A program made the position numbers and the translations under genes. Of a stretch of 64,000 bases of DNA, positions 9,373 through 18,109 are shown one piece after another (positions within the stretch are counted from its first letter, which is position 1; every line of letters begins with the position of its first letter). A model generated the notes under the pieces. The model was not told the DNA's origin. It made no database searches and was given only the letters and a program-made list of their open reading frames with translations. Origin of the DNA: Lactobacillus acidophilus (GTDB lineage Bacteria; Bacillota; Bacilli; Lactobacillales; Lactobacillaceae). The DNA is taken from contig NZ_CP139575.1 of NCBI RefSeq assembly GCF_034298135.1, positions 1,302,001-1,366,000 on the forward strand, in the 5' to 3' direction.

Positions 9373-10074
9373 TTACTTAGAAAAAGTGAATTCAAATCTT
9401 TCAGCCACGTAACGTGCACGCGTATATTCAAATGGTTGCCCACTAGCTAGTTCAGTTACCTGACGTCTAGTGATCAAAGCCTCACCTTTTTTTGCATTTA
9501 ACAAACGTGCATCTTGTTCATTCGCAATTGCAGCGGAAATGTGTTCCGTAACACGACCAATTGCGAAGCCACCACTTTTTTCAAGCGTTTCATATAAGTG
9601 ACTTGATATATCTTCTTTAGAAAAATTATTAACCAAAGAATAAGGTACAGTAACCACTTCATAACAAATTGGTATATCATCAGCGTAACGAATTCTTTCC
9701 ATCCGCAATACTTTTTCATCGATTTTAAGTGATAAACGCTCTTTTTCAGATAAAGATGGATTACCAATTTGATAAGAAATCAGCTTACTTGAAGGAACTT
9801 GACCATTGGCTTTGGTGATATCAGTAAACGACATAATACCTGACATTTTTTCCTGTACCTTCTGACTAGCAACGTAGGTTCCGCTACCAAGGCGTCGTTC
9901 AAGAATCCCTTCTTCTTCCAGCGTCTTAATAGCTTGACGTAAAGTCATTCTTGAAACGCCAAACTTTACAGATAATTGTCGTTCTGCTGGAATTCGATCC
10001 CCCACCTTATAAACGTGATTTTCAATATCTCGTTTAATTTGATTGTGGATCTTGATATACATTGGTTCTTCCAT
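9373..10074 (-). CDS. GntR/HutC-family regulator with UTRA domain, NagR/YvoA-like
   Basis: 233 residues. N-terminal winged helix (about 5-70: YIKIHNQIKRDIENH, FGVSRMTLRQAIKTLEEEG, GSGTYVAS) and a C-terminal UTRA effector domain (about 90-230, with IRYADDIPICYE and EYTRARYVAERFEFTF). The layout matches the B. subtilis GlcNAc regulator YvoA/NagR. The ATG at 10074 is preferred because GGGGGTG is correctly spaced before it. TTGGTCTAG-type motifs occur upstream of this gene and again upstream of glmS at the other end of the window, so autoregulation and control of amino-sugar metabolism by GlcN6P or GlcNAc6P is the inference. The effector is not proven. Confidence 0.85.
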   Translation of the reverse strand: MEEPMYIKIHNQIKRDIENHVYKVGDRIPAERQLSVKFGVSRMTLRQAIKTLEEEGILERRLGSGTYVASQKVQEKMSGIMSFTDITKANGQVPSSKLISYQIGNPSLSEKERLSLKIDEKVLRMERIRYADDIPICYEVVTVPYSLVNNFSKEDISSHLYETLEKSGGFAIGRVTEHISAAIANEQDARLLNAKKGEALITRRQVTELASGQPFEYTRARYVAERFEFTFSK

Positions 10075-10086
10075 ATATACACCCCC

Positions 10087-10136
10087 AAAGTCTAGTATCA
10101 ACTATTAATAATTATAAGCTAAATTGGTCTAGATTT
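10087..10136. promoter_or_regulatory. Two candidate GntR/NagR operators
   Basis: ATTGGTCTAGATTT at 10123-10136 and AAGTCTAGTATCAA at 10087-10100 share the GTCTAG core of YvoA/NagR sites and lie in the promoter region of the GntR gene. The same TTGGTCTAG occurs at 63547 before glmS. Confidence 0.5.
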
Positions 10137-10167
10137 CATTTAATACGACAGAATTAATTTTTTCGCA

Positions 10168-11283
10168 TTATTTACCTTTAGCGGTCCATTGTAATCCTAG
10201 AATATACACATTAGGACGCTTATCACATTCAACGTTTAACTTAGTATTTTTATCAGCTAAAACATTTGTCTTAAGTTTTGCTTCACCTTGAACAGCTAAA
10301 TTTGCATCATTAGGATGAAATACTAAATCGTGACCGTTAAGTTGAGCTGTGCCGCTTAATGCTAAAAAGTACTCATAATTCATATTACCCATAAAGGTTA
10401 CTCGCGTTGCTTCACAATCTGACTTATCTTGAAAATCACTATGAGCAAGCACCACAGAATTATTCATCGTTACTTTTGCCTCATCGACTACAACCATACG
10501 ATTAATTGTAGAATTCTGAATAATAGTCCGTGTCTGTTTATCAATATAAATTCCACCGTTAAACTTACTGTTTACGATATTACTCCAGCAATCATCACTT
10601 AAATATAGACAAGAATCATTTGTAGAATTAATTGTGCTGTTAAGCATATTCATCCAAGTTTGCCCATGAAGTAGAACATAGTCTGCTGTGGAATTATTAA
10701 GATCAAGCTCGGCATTCGTCTTAGCAAAAGTATTAATACTGCCGTGAATGCGCGAATTATTAATAATTGCTGTACCATGTCCCTCTAGGGCTAATGCACA
10801 ATATTTGTCTGATGAATAATCAATTTCTGCATCATTCATCTCTAATCTGAAGTCTGCATTTTCATACATTGAAACTGAACCATTAATAATTTTAGTTGAA
10901 TATAGCTCGACCGTCACTTTGCCGTTAACGGCAATTGCTGCAGTATCAGTACCTGTTCCTTTGATGTAACAATTTCTCAAAGTTAGGTAACCGTCTGTTT
11001 CAACTGGAACAAATAAACTATTATTATCGGTTCTTGTATTAATGCACAAATTCTCAAGTGTTACATAGCGGCTATCTCTTGATACGCTTAGATAGCCATC
11101 AATAGTTGTATCCTCTGGTACAGACCCTGTTCCCTTGATTGTAATATCAGTTAGAGTCAGTCCTTGTGGTAAATGATAAAATCCGGGTCCCAGCATTAAA
11201 ACATCATCAGCACGCAAATCTTTTAAAGCTTCATGCCAACTGGTCTCACTACTTGAACCGCCAACTCTAATTATTCTAGGCAT
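10168..11283 (-). CDS. Right-handed beta-helix repeat protein of unknown function
   Basis: 371 residues, no signal peptide or membrane segment. After a start like that of polysaccharide lyases (RVGGSSSETSWHEALKDL, LMLGPGFYHLPQGL) the chain is a run of short turns rich in N, T, D and S, each with a strand pattern such as GYLTLRNCYIKG, AAIAVNGKVTVELYST and TAIINNSRIHGSI. This is the sequence look of a pectate-lyase-like parallel beta-helix. I see no clear catalytic triad, so it may be a binding or structural protein rather than an enzyme. It stands alone with its own AGGGGA ribosome binding site. Confidence 0.7.
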   Translation of the reverse strand: MPRIIRVGGSSSETSWHEALKDLRADDVLMLGPGFYHLPQGLTLTDITIKGTGSVPEDTTIDGYLSVSRDSRYVTLENLCINTRTDNNSLFVPVETDGYLTLRNCYIKGTGTDTAAIAVNGKVTVELYSTKIINGSVSMYENADFRLEMNDAEIDYSSDKYCALALEGHGTAIINNSRIHGSINTFAKTNAELDLNNSTADYVLLHGQTWMNMLNSTINSTNDSCLYLSDDCWSNIVNSKFNGGIYIDKQTRTIIQNSTINRMVVVDEAKVTMNNSVVLAHSDFQDKSDCEATRVTFMGNMNYEYFLALSGTAQLNGHDLVFHPNDANLAVQGEAKLKTNVLADKNTKLNVECDKRPNVYILGLQWTAKGK

Positions 11284-11367
11284 TCAAAATCCCCTCACTT
11301 ATTTTAAAAAGCCAGATACTATTTTACTGTTTTTCCCACACTTATGCGCCAATTTTGCTTTGAATGC

Positions 11368-11398
11368 AAAAAAAGAAACGCCTAATGACGTTTCTTTA
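11368..11398 (-). terminator. Terminator of the tRNA-Tyr/tRNA-Gln unit
   Basis: AAAGAAACG-cctaatga-CGTTTCTTT; on the minus strand a stem followed by seven T, 28 bases beyond the tRNA-Gln 3' end. Confidence 0.85.
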
Positions 11399-11425
11399 AT
11401 CGGGTTGGGTGTTCTTTTAGAACTA

Positions 11426-11497
11426 TTGGGTTAGCTGGATTCGAACCAGCGCATGATGGTACCAAAAACCATTGCCTTACCACTTGGCTATAACCCA
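11426..11497 (-). tRNA. tRNA-Gln (anticodon TTG)
   Basis: Cloverleaf with acceptor TGGGTTA/TAACCCA, anticodon stem ATGGT/ACCAT enclosing TTTTGGT (anticodon TTG), T arm with GGTTCGAATCC, discriminator A. Identical to the copy at 15054-15125. Confidence 0.95.
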
Positions 11498-11531
11498 GTA
11501 CCAGCTGAGCTTTTTACTTGTTGCTCAACAA

Positions 11532-11613
11532 TGGAGGAGGGTGGATTCGAACCGCCGAACTCAGAGAGAGCGGTTTTACAGACCGCCGCGTTTAGCCACT
11601 TCGCTACTCCTCC
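11532..11613 (-). tRNA. tRNA-Tyr (anticodon GTA)
   Basis: 82 nt. Acceptor GGAGGAG/CTCCTCC, anticodon stem GCGGT/ACCGC enclosing CTGTAAA (anticodon GTA), a long variable arm as in bacterial tRNA-Tyr, T loop GTTCGAATCC. Precedes tRNA-Gln on the same transcript. Confidence 0.95.
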
Positions 11614-11741
11614 GTTAGCTGACTTAATTATAATAACTAATATCTAGGATAAATGCAAGGGAAAATTCAAAAAAATTTCTATTTTTTTAATTATCTTTGT
11701 TAATATGATATTCCCGCAAACAAAGATAAAATTTTAAACAC

Positions 11742-11771
11742 AAAAAAGAAGACGCAAATGCATCTTCTTTT
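11742..11771 (-). terminator. slpX terminator
   Basis: AAAGAAGATGC..GCGTCTTCTTTTTT type hairpin on the minus strand, 30 bases past the slpX stop; the T run follows the stem. Confidence 0.85.
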
Positions 11772-11799
11772 CTGGATTTCGTAAATTTAGAACTTCTTT

Positions 11800-13299
11800 T
11801 TAATAGAAGTTTACAGCCTTGATGTAACGCTTGTTGTTATTTCTGCAGCCTTCAATTCTGTAGTACTTCTTACCGTTCTTGAATTTCATTTGTGGACCGT
11901 AAGTAGTTACAGTTTGACCTCTATACATCTTACCAGTACCTGGAGTACGACGGTATGATGACCAGTAAATGTAAGCGTTGTGCTTCAAGGTACGTTGGTT
12001 ACCAGTAATGTTAGTTACACGAACGTATTCATCCTTGTTAGCAACCTTGTAGTAAGTCTTGCCGTTGATGGTTACAACAGTTGGAACGATGTCAATGTTG
12101 TCATATGCATAGTACATGTGACCTAAGTAGTTACCGTTCTTGTCGTAAGCTCTTGAGTCAACCATTACTGGGTAAGTCTTAACATTGGTGTCACCTGCTG
12201 GCTTCACAAGTGCTGAGGTCTTTACCCAAATGTTACTTGAGTTAGCATCATTCTTTGATTTAGGTGAAACTTGTGAGTATGAAACTCCACCAACAGTCTT
12301 AGTTTGATCTGAAACATAAACTTGATCACCATCTTTAAAAGTGGTTGAGTTACTTAAAACGTTGTTACCGTAAATACTGTAAGTAGAAATCGTACTTTCA
12401 CCATTACCGTATAAAGTTTGCTTTTGGCTTGAAGTAATTAAAACAGTATAAGTAGCTGTAGTCTTCTTGCCAGTGTTACCAGTTGCAGTTAAAGTTACAT
12501 TGTAGTAACGGCCTGCTTCTGAAGTATTAACTGGGTTTGAAGTTGCTTCAATGCTTGCAAAAGTAGTGTTGTTCTTACTTTGTTGAGCAGAAACAATGAT
12601 GTTTTCACCGTTACTGTTAGTAAAGTTCAATGGATTGAAGTTTGAACCAACAGCAACTTGGAATACTTGTCCATTCAAACTTGAACTTTGTGCTTGACCA
12701 CCCTTAGTCCAATTAATTTGTGGATTTTGTGTAGTATCTGTTGGTGTTGAAGCACCTTGAGGAACCATAGGAATTTGAATGGTTGCAGTTTGATTATTAT
12801 CACCAGTTGCGCTTAAAGTAATGTTGAATGAAGTACTTGGTACTTTATCAATTGCTTCATATGCTTTTTCGTTTTTATTAGAAGGCTGAACGGTCTTAAC
12901 TGTTACGCCATTAGCCTTTAATTGGTTGATAAAATCATTTTCATTAATAGTAACATTTTCACCACTTGCACTATTGTTTTTATGGAATTGTACAGCCTTT
13001 GAAATTGTACTAATCAAATCTGAAACCTTATCATCACTCTTAAAGCTAATAGTAGTACGTACCACATTACCTAAAGGATTACTTTGAGTAGCTTCACCAA
13101 TAATTTCATTGTTATAAGTGAAATATGGTTTATTTTGAGGTGCCTGTGTGGTCGTATTAGTAGTATTAGCGCCAGTGCCTGCTGCTGAGCCAACATTTAC
13201 GGCAGTATCAGCTTGAACTGGTACAACTGAAGTTGCAACAGGTGCGACTGCTAACAAGGTAGCAGCGGCTAAACCTAACATTTTTCTATTTTTCTTCAT
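11800..13299 (-). CDS. slpX: S-layer protein SlpX
   Basis: 499 residues, secreted. Signal peptide about 1-31 (charged start, LGLAAATLLAVAPVATSVV, cleavage near VQA-DT). The body is rich in N, T and S with no cysteine except one near the C-terminus. The last ~130 residues are two SLAP cell-wall-binding repeats ending in the Tyr/Lys-rich YYRIEGCRNNNKRYIKAVNFY region, which bind teichoic acids. Length, signal peptide and ending match what I recall of L. acidophilus SlpX, the minor S-layer subunit. AGGAG precedes the ATG. It is monocistronic, between tRNA genes and a PTS permease. Confidence 0.88.
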   Translation of the reverse strand: MKKNRKMLGLAAATLLAVAPVATSVVPVQADTAVNVGSAAGTGANTTNTTTQAPQNKPYFTYNNEIIGEATQSNPLGNVVRTTISFKSDDKVSDLISTISKAVQFHKNNSASGENVTINENDFINQLKANGVTVKTVQPSNKNEKAYEAIDKVPSTSFNITLSATGDNNQTATIQIPMVPQGASTPTDTTQNPQINWTKGGQAQSSSLNGQVFQVAVGSNFNPLNFTNSNGENIIVSAQQSKNNTTFASIEATSNPVNTSEAGRYYNVTLTATGNTGKKTTATYTVLITSSQKQTLYGNGESTISTYSIYGNNVLSNSTTFKDGDQVYVSDQTKTVGGVSYSQVSPKSKNDANSSNIWVKTSALVKPAGDTNVKTYPVMVDSRAYDKNGNYLGHMYYAYDNIDIVPTVVTINGKTYYKVANKDEYVRVTNITGNQRTLKHNAYIYWSSYRRTPGTGKMYRGQTVTTYGPQMKFKNGKKYYRIEGCRNNNKRYIKAVNFY

Positions 13300-13572
13300 T
13301 TATAGTTATCTCCTTTTTGGATCAAAACTTGATGAGCAAATAGTCGATATACTCTATTTGCTTGTGAATCTATTATACCATGCAGACGAACTTATAATAA
13401 AACATCAACCTACACTTGGTATACAATCTTAAGAATTGCCTCCCTAAAACTGCATAAAATACTGTAACTCAGGCATATTAAACTGTAGTTACTGCACTTT
13501 TACAGATTCTATTCAAATCATTACATTTTTGTGAAGTATTAAACAATCCGTTGACTTTTTGTCACTTTTACT

Positions 13573-14616
13573 CTACCGGTCTTCAATCAATAAATCTTCT
13601 TCTTTAACAAAGCATAATTTTTGGATGAAGATATAACGCATTATAAGCCCAAGCATTAATGGCATCCCCATAAAGAGTAAAATCAAGAAAATAATCGTAA
13701 TGGGCCCACCTGTAGTCATATTTTGATATGCAGTAAGTGGACCAATCAATCCAGTAGAACCAAAACCAGCAGAATTTGGTGTACCACTAATTTGAAAAAT
13801 TGCTCCAACTAATCCTGCAATAGCCGCAGATGCACTAACTGGAATAAACAATTTAGGATTTTTTAGTACATTCGCCATCTGGATCTTAGGCGTTCCTAAA
13901 AAATGGGCAATTGTAGTACCAAAGCCATTTACTTTACTACTCATAATAGCCAAGGTAAACGCACCAGCAGTAATCCCTAAGTTAGCGCTGCCTGAAGCAA
14001 TTCCTTCAACTCCAATTGCCATCGCAATGCCTACCGATGAAACTGGCGTAATAACAAGTGTCGCAAAGGCAACCCCCATGAACATTCCCATAATTAATGG
14101 TTGGAAATCAGTCATACCTGCAACGACATTACCAATCATTCCTGTAATCAGCTTAGTGTATGGCAACATCAGCTGACCTATACCACCTGCTAACACAGCA
14201 ACAGCTAACGGTAAAATCAAGATTGTATAACTACCTAGCCTTGGCGTTAAATACTTCACCATAATAGCTGCAATAAAGATTGTTAACGCAATATTGATTA
14301 CATCCCCTGAACCAGACAAAATAATCTGATTGTTTTTCATTTGAAAAGCTCCACTAGCAATCATTGCAGCTGCAGTGACCGATCCTGATTGAATCAGATT
14401 AAACTTTAATAGATATGACACACATAAACCTGCAAAAACTGCCAATAAATCTTGCATTAATGTTGTCATCGCAAGTACGCTTTGTGCAGCTGGCCACACA
14501 TCACTGATACTCTTCATTATTTCATTAACTAAAGCACCAGGAACAAGTGCAATAACTACTCCAAAGCTTACTCCACTCAAAATATTTAAAATATTTTCCT
14601 TAAAGTTACCTTTCAT
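13573..14616 (-). CDS. PTS_EIIC_2-type membrane transport protein
   Basis: 347 residues, nearly all hydrophobic with about 9-10 membrane segments and alternating Gly-rich turns (ITPVSSVGIAMAIGVEG, KVNGFGTTIAHFLGTPKIQM). This matches the PF13303-type 'PTS sugar transporter subunit IIC' family, in which no substrate is established. No IIA or IIB gene is nearby, so phosphotransfer coupling is uncertain. The gene is preceded by a terminator hairpin and a 15-codon leader ORF, suggesting regulation by attenuation. Confidence 0.75.
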   Translation of the reverse strand: MKGNFKENILNILSGVSFGVVIALVPGALVNEIMKSISDVWPAAQSVLAMTTLMQDLLAVFAGLCVSYLLKFNLIQSGSVTAAAMIASGAFQMKNNQIILSGSGDVINIALTIFIAAIMVKYLTPRLGSYTILILPLAVAVLAGGIGQLMLPYTKLITGMIGNVVAGMTDFQPLIMGMFMGVAFATLVITPVSSVGIAMAIGVEGIASGSANLGITAGAFTLAIMSSKVNGFGTTIAHFLGTPKIQMANVLKNPKLFIPVSASAAIAGLVGAIFQISGTPNSAGFGSTGLIGPLTAYQNMTTGGPITIIFLILLFMGMPLMLGLIMRYIFIQKLCFVKEEDLLIEDR

Positions 14617-14655
14617 CTTTCTTCAGACCCACTCTTTTCTATATATTTTTTTAAA

Positions 14656-14692
14656 AACAAAAAAGCTTCAGCGATTTCCACCACTGAAGCTT
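14656..14692 (-). terminator. Attenuator-like terminator upstream of the PTS IIC gene
   Basis: AAGCTTCAG/CTGAAGCTT 9-bp stem (14663-14692) followed on the minus strand by a T-rich run, about 40 bases before the start of the downstream gene. No complete gene lies upstream on this strand, so it must act on a leader transcript. Confidence 0.75.
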
Positions 14693-14697
14693 ATTAA

Positions 14698-14745
14698 TTA
14701 TGCTTTGGAAACCGGACAATAAATAATAGGAAATAATTCCATCAT
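14698..14745 (-). CDS. Possible 15-codon leader peptide
   Basis: ATGATG start preceded by AGGATGAG, encoding MMELFPIIYCPVSKA and ending 6 bases before the attenuator stem. The flanks GGAAAC (14761-14766) and GTTTCC (14707-14712) can pair, and GTTTCC can alternatively pair with GGAAA inside the terminator loop. Coding status rests only on position and ribosome binding site. Confidence 0.35.
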   Translation of the reverse strand: MMELFPIIYCPVSKA

Positions 14746-14769
14746 ATTTTTCTCATCCTAGTTTCCCCA

Positions 14770-15016
14770 TGTGAAATAGTATACTATCTTTTTATTTTAT
14801 AGCCTAGTTAAGATTATCTAAAGAAAGCATCGAACTAATATCCATGTAAGAAAAATCTATCATTTTATTAAAACTTCGCTACATATCTGTAAAAGTGTCC
14901 ATAACTATTCATTTTCCCACTATGTATACTTAATTTAAAAGAAAATATTCATTAAAATTTACTCATAAATTCAAGACTAGATATATGAGTGGATCTCTTC
15001 CATGAATTATTAAAAA
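14770..15016. other. AT-rich gene-free stretch between the PTS leader and tRNA-Gln
   Basis: No ORF with a ribosome binding site, no strong hairpin and no recognisable RNA were seen. It should hold the promoter of the PTS leader on the minus strand. Confidence 0.5.
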
Positions 15017-15018
15017 CC

Positions 15019-15047
15019 AAAAAAAGATCAAGCTCACTGCCTGATCT
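15019..15047 (-). terminator. Terminator of the second tRNA-Gln
   Basis: AGATCA-ggcagtgagct-TGATCT on the minus strand followed by a T run, just past the tRNA 3' end. Confidence 0.75.
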
Positions 15048-15053
15048 CACTTA

Positions 15054-15125
15054 TTGGGTTAGCTGGATTCGAACCAGCGCATGATGGTACCAAAAACCAT
15101 TGCCTTACCACTTGGCTATAACCCA
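15054..15125 (-). tRNA. tRNA-Gln (anticodon TTG), second copy
   Basis: Same 72 bases as the copy at 11426-11497. It stands alone, with its own terminator. Confidence 0.95.
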
Positions 15126-15266
15126 ATCTTCAAACCTTTTACTTGAATTGGTTCTATTTGAATGACCTCTCGATCACTCAACGAATATTAGTATAGGGGA
15201 ATGAACGACAAAATGCAAGTGAAAATTTGATTTTTTTCAATTTGTTTTTTGTTTAATTTGGACATA

Positions 15267-15299
15267 GTAAAAGCCGTAAAAGTGTCTAACTTTTACGGC
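15267..15299 (-). terminator. Terminator beyond the MFS pseudogene
   Basis: GCCGTAAAAG-ttagaca-CTTTTACGGC, a perfect 10-bp stem followed by TTTTACT on the minus strand. Confidence 0.75.
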
Positions 15300-15376
15300 C
15301 CACTTCAAACCTGTCCCTTTTGTGACATTTTTCCAGTTATAGTTTTGTTCATATTAATGTCTCTTCATTGTCAATT

Positions 15377-16363
15377 CTACTTATCCCCCAAATTTCTATT
15401 ATCTAGTTTTCTAGCCAAAACAAAGCAATAAACAAATGAATTCCAGCCCAAACTAGTTAAACCACCGTATTTCAAAACTTGTCCTGCTGTCATTGAAGAT
15501 ACCGACATTATAAAAAATTGCACTTAACGTTGATGCCAAACTAATCGCTGCCGGATATTTTTTCGATGCTTCATTCAAAAATAATACTTGTGTTGTCGAG
15601 CCAAAAATAGCTACCACACCAAGGAGTAGCCAAATCAAACTCAATGCATTCAAATCGAACTTAAGTTGCACATGAACCAGCGGTCTAATATACGTGTAAT
15701 AGCCATACAAGGTAGCTGCCGCACAGATAACGAAGCCGATCCCATACCAGATTGTTTTATCCTTGAAAATCTGAATCCGATCGCTATAATTACCCTCACC
15801 TGCATTCAAGTTTTTAGGCAAAACTAGCAACGCAATAATTGTAGCCACCGCTGTAATTACCACACACATGGTGAAAGCATCCTGCCATCGCCAGTGATCA
15901 GCAATGACCGTTCCCAGCGGCACACCCACAACCGATGCTAAAGCCTGTATAAATCCAGACAATCGTCACCGAGCGCTATTTTTGATTATGCAATATCTGG
16001 TAAACGATTACCGATAGCAGTGATTCAATCATTCCTGCCACTGATGCTGTAATAATTCTTGAAAAAAGCAGCCAACCAATACTTGGTGCACACGAGCTCA
16101 AAATTGTTCCCGTCAAAAAAATCAACAAATAGTATTTGTGAATCTTATTGGTAAATAAAGCCAGGAGCGGTGTCACGATCGCATAAGTCCATGCAAACGC
16201 CGATACCAACCAAGAAATCTGACTCAGCGATTCATGATAAGTTTGCGCAATCAGTGACAAATTTCCGACTACCATAAACTCATTGCATCCCAACATGAAC
16301 GCAATCAGCACGAACATCGCCGTCAAAATATGCAATCGATGCTTACTAATTTTTTTCTGTCAT
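15377..16363 (-). pseudogene. MFS drug/sugar efflux transporter (DHA1, AraJ-like), multiply disrupted
   Basis: The intact gene would start at ATG 16363 (AAGGGG upstream) with MTEK, but a run of seven A needs to be six for the frame to continue. The readable N-terminal part (from 16335) has LGCNEFMVVGNLSLIAQTYH and the first membrane segments. A TAG at 15976-15978 follows YQILHNQK. Shortly after, the frame must shift to read SGFIQALASVVGVPLGTVIA. A third shift near 15490 is needed to reach the usual ending TAGQVLKYGGLTSLGWNSF, which then runs to a stop at 15377. Three frameshifts and one nonsense codon mean no functional protein. It has its own terminator. Confidence 0.85.
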
Positions 16364-16482
16364 ATTTTTCCCCTTAAACACAACGTTTAAGTTAATTTAA
16401 TCGAAAAATCATAAATAATCGTAATTAGAATAACTATAATCATGCTATTTTATCGACTTTAATATTTTTAACTACCAAATAA

Positions 16483-16521
16483 AAAACCACGAAGTATTCA
16501 ACAAATATACTTCATGGTTTT
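16483..16521 (-). terminator. Terminator at the end of the msm/FOS operon
   Basis: AAACCA(T)GAAGTAT/ATACTTC(G)TGGTTT hairpin with a T run on the minus strand, 20 bases past the gtfA stop. Confidence 0.85.
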
Positions 16522-16540
16522 ATTTACTATATCTTAATTT

Positions 16541-17983
16541 CTAAAAATTAAAGACCTGATCATTGTATTTAACTTGATAGTCTAAGTTCTTAAAGTCTAC
16601 GTACGTACTAGCTACTTCTGTTCCTGCCTTATTTGATCTAGTGACAATAATTTCATGTTCACTTGGAGTTTCAACTTTGATTGAACCTTCCAAATCAAAT
16701 GCAGGTACAGAATTACGAAATTCCAATAACTTAATCAAAGATTTTACTACAGGTCTTTGAACTTGTTCCGCAATCTCATCCAAATCATAATAGTGGCGAT
16801 TAATATCGCGTCCTTCTTTTGTCTTCTCTAATAATTGAATATCATTTTCTCCTGCTAACAATCCAACATAATAAATTTGTGGAATACCAGGGGCAAAGAT
16901 TTGTAATAACCGTGCAATAAAATATTTTTTATCATCATTACCCAATGCAGAATAATAAGTAGTATTAATTTGATAAATATCCAAATTATGATATTCAGCA
17001 CTAGAATATTTCTTCTTGACGTTAGCACCAATTTTATAAAGTTCGTTTGTTGTGTAGCTAATTTGATCGTCCGTAAGAATATCCTTTGCGTCAACTACGC
17101 CTAATCCATCGTGGGTATCTAAAGTAGTAAATTGCTTCATCGGACATTTCTTTAGCCAAGCAGCAAGTTGAGTACTATTACCGCTATAAAGTGAATACAA
17201 CAATACCATTGGTAAAGCAAAATCATAAATAAAGTATCCATGTTCTGCCACCTTAAATGGCATCGTATAATGCTCATGAATTTCAGGCAGAATAGTAGTT
17301 GGAGTATCTTTAAGATAATCATTTACCTTTTCGAGTAAATTCCAAATTTCCGGTTCTACAAAGAAGTCATTTGTATCTAACTTTTTAATTGCATAAGCAA
17401 ATGCATCTAAACGAATCAAACTAGCACCATGTTTAGAAAGATTTTGTAAATTATGCTTTATAAAATCTTGTGTTGTCTTGGTTCTAACATCCAAATCCAT
17501 TTGATCTGGGCCGAAAGTATTCCACATCTTTTCATGAGTACCATCTTCAAATTTAATATTTTGATATGGGGCCTTATCTTTTCGTTTATAAATTAAATCT
17601 ATATCTTCTTTAGTTGGTCTGCCCTTTGGCCAAAATTTATCCCAACTTAAGAAAAGATCGCTATATTTGCTTTTATCGTGCTTGGCTTCAAAATCTTCAA
17701 AATATGAGGATTTTTTAGAAAGATGATTAATCATAAAGTCAAACATCAAATAATACTTTTGACTTAACTTTTCTACATCTTCCCATGAACCAAACTTAGG
17801 CTCAACTACATCATATCTTGTAGGAGAAAAACCGCGATCACCGTTTGAAGGGAAAAATGGTAATAAATGAATACCACCTATCGTTTTATTAAAATAGCGA
17901 TCCATTACATGATCCAAGTCCTTCAAATTATGACCTAAACTATCTGGATAAGTTATCAATATTGCCTTATTTTGTAATTTCAT
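16541..17983 (-). CDS. gtfA: Sucrose phosphorylase
   Basis: 480 residues, GH13 subfamily 18. It splits sucrose with phosphate into glucose 1-phosphate and fructose in the cytoplasm. Visible are [19 protein letters not shown] near the N-terminus, the nucleophile region [13 protein letters not shown], the acid/base ILPEIHEHY and the THDGLG motif. ATG 17983 is chosen because AAGGAAGG precedes it and the family begins [17 protein letters not shown]; an upstream start would add 10 atypical residues. Last gene of the FOS operon, separated from msmK by a hairpin at 18000-18036. Confidence 0.94.
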   Translation of the reverse strand: MKLQNKAILITYPDSLGHNLKDLDHVMDRYFNKTIGGIHLLPFFPSNGDRGFSPTRYDVVEPKFGSWEDVEKLSQKYYLMFDFMINHLSKKSSYFEDFEAKHDKSKYSDLFLSWDKFWPKGRPTKEDIDLIYKRKDKAPYQNIKFEDGTHEKMWNTFGPDQMDLDVRTKTTQDFIKHNLQNLSKHGASLIRLDAFAYAIKKLDTNDFFVEPEIWNLLEKVNDYLKDTPTTILPEIHEHYTMPFKVAEHGYFIYDFALPMVLLYSLYSGNSTQLAAWLKKCPMKQFTTLDTHDGLGVVDAKDILTDDQISYTTNELYKIGANVKKKYSSAEYHNLDIYQINTTYYSALGNDDKKYFIARLLQIFAPGIPQIYYVGLLAGENDIQLLEKTKEGRDINRHYYDLDEIAEQVQRPVVKSLIKLLEFRNSVPAFDLEGSIKVETPSEHEIIVTRSNKAGTEVASTYVDFKNLDYQVKYNDQVFNF

Positions 17984-17999
17984 TTTTAAACCTTCCTTA

Positions 18000-18036
18000 T
18001 AAAAAAGGTTCAATCTTTATTTAAAAGATTGAACCC
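18000..18036 (-). terminator. Intra-operon terminator between msmK and gtfA
   Basis: GGTTCAATCTTT-taaa-AAAGATTGAACC perfect stem followed by six T on the minus strand, ending 17 bases before gtfA. It would reduce gtfA relative to the transport genes. Confidence 0.8.
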
Positions 18037-18109
18037 ATAATTGTTTTGATCTTCGAGGATTATATTATTAATCTTTCTTTTAAAATCGAGGGGGGAGAGA
18101 AAATTAAGT

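Noticed and set aside
15249..15431. 60-residue plus-strand ORF
   Set aside because: Overlaps a terminator and the end of the MFS pseudogene; no ribosome binding site.
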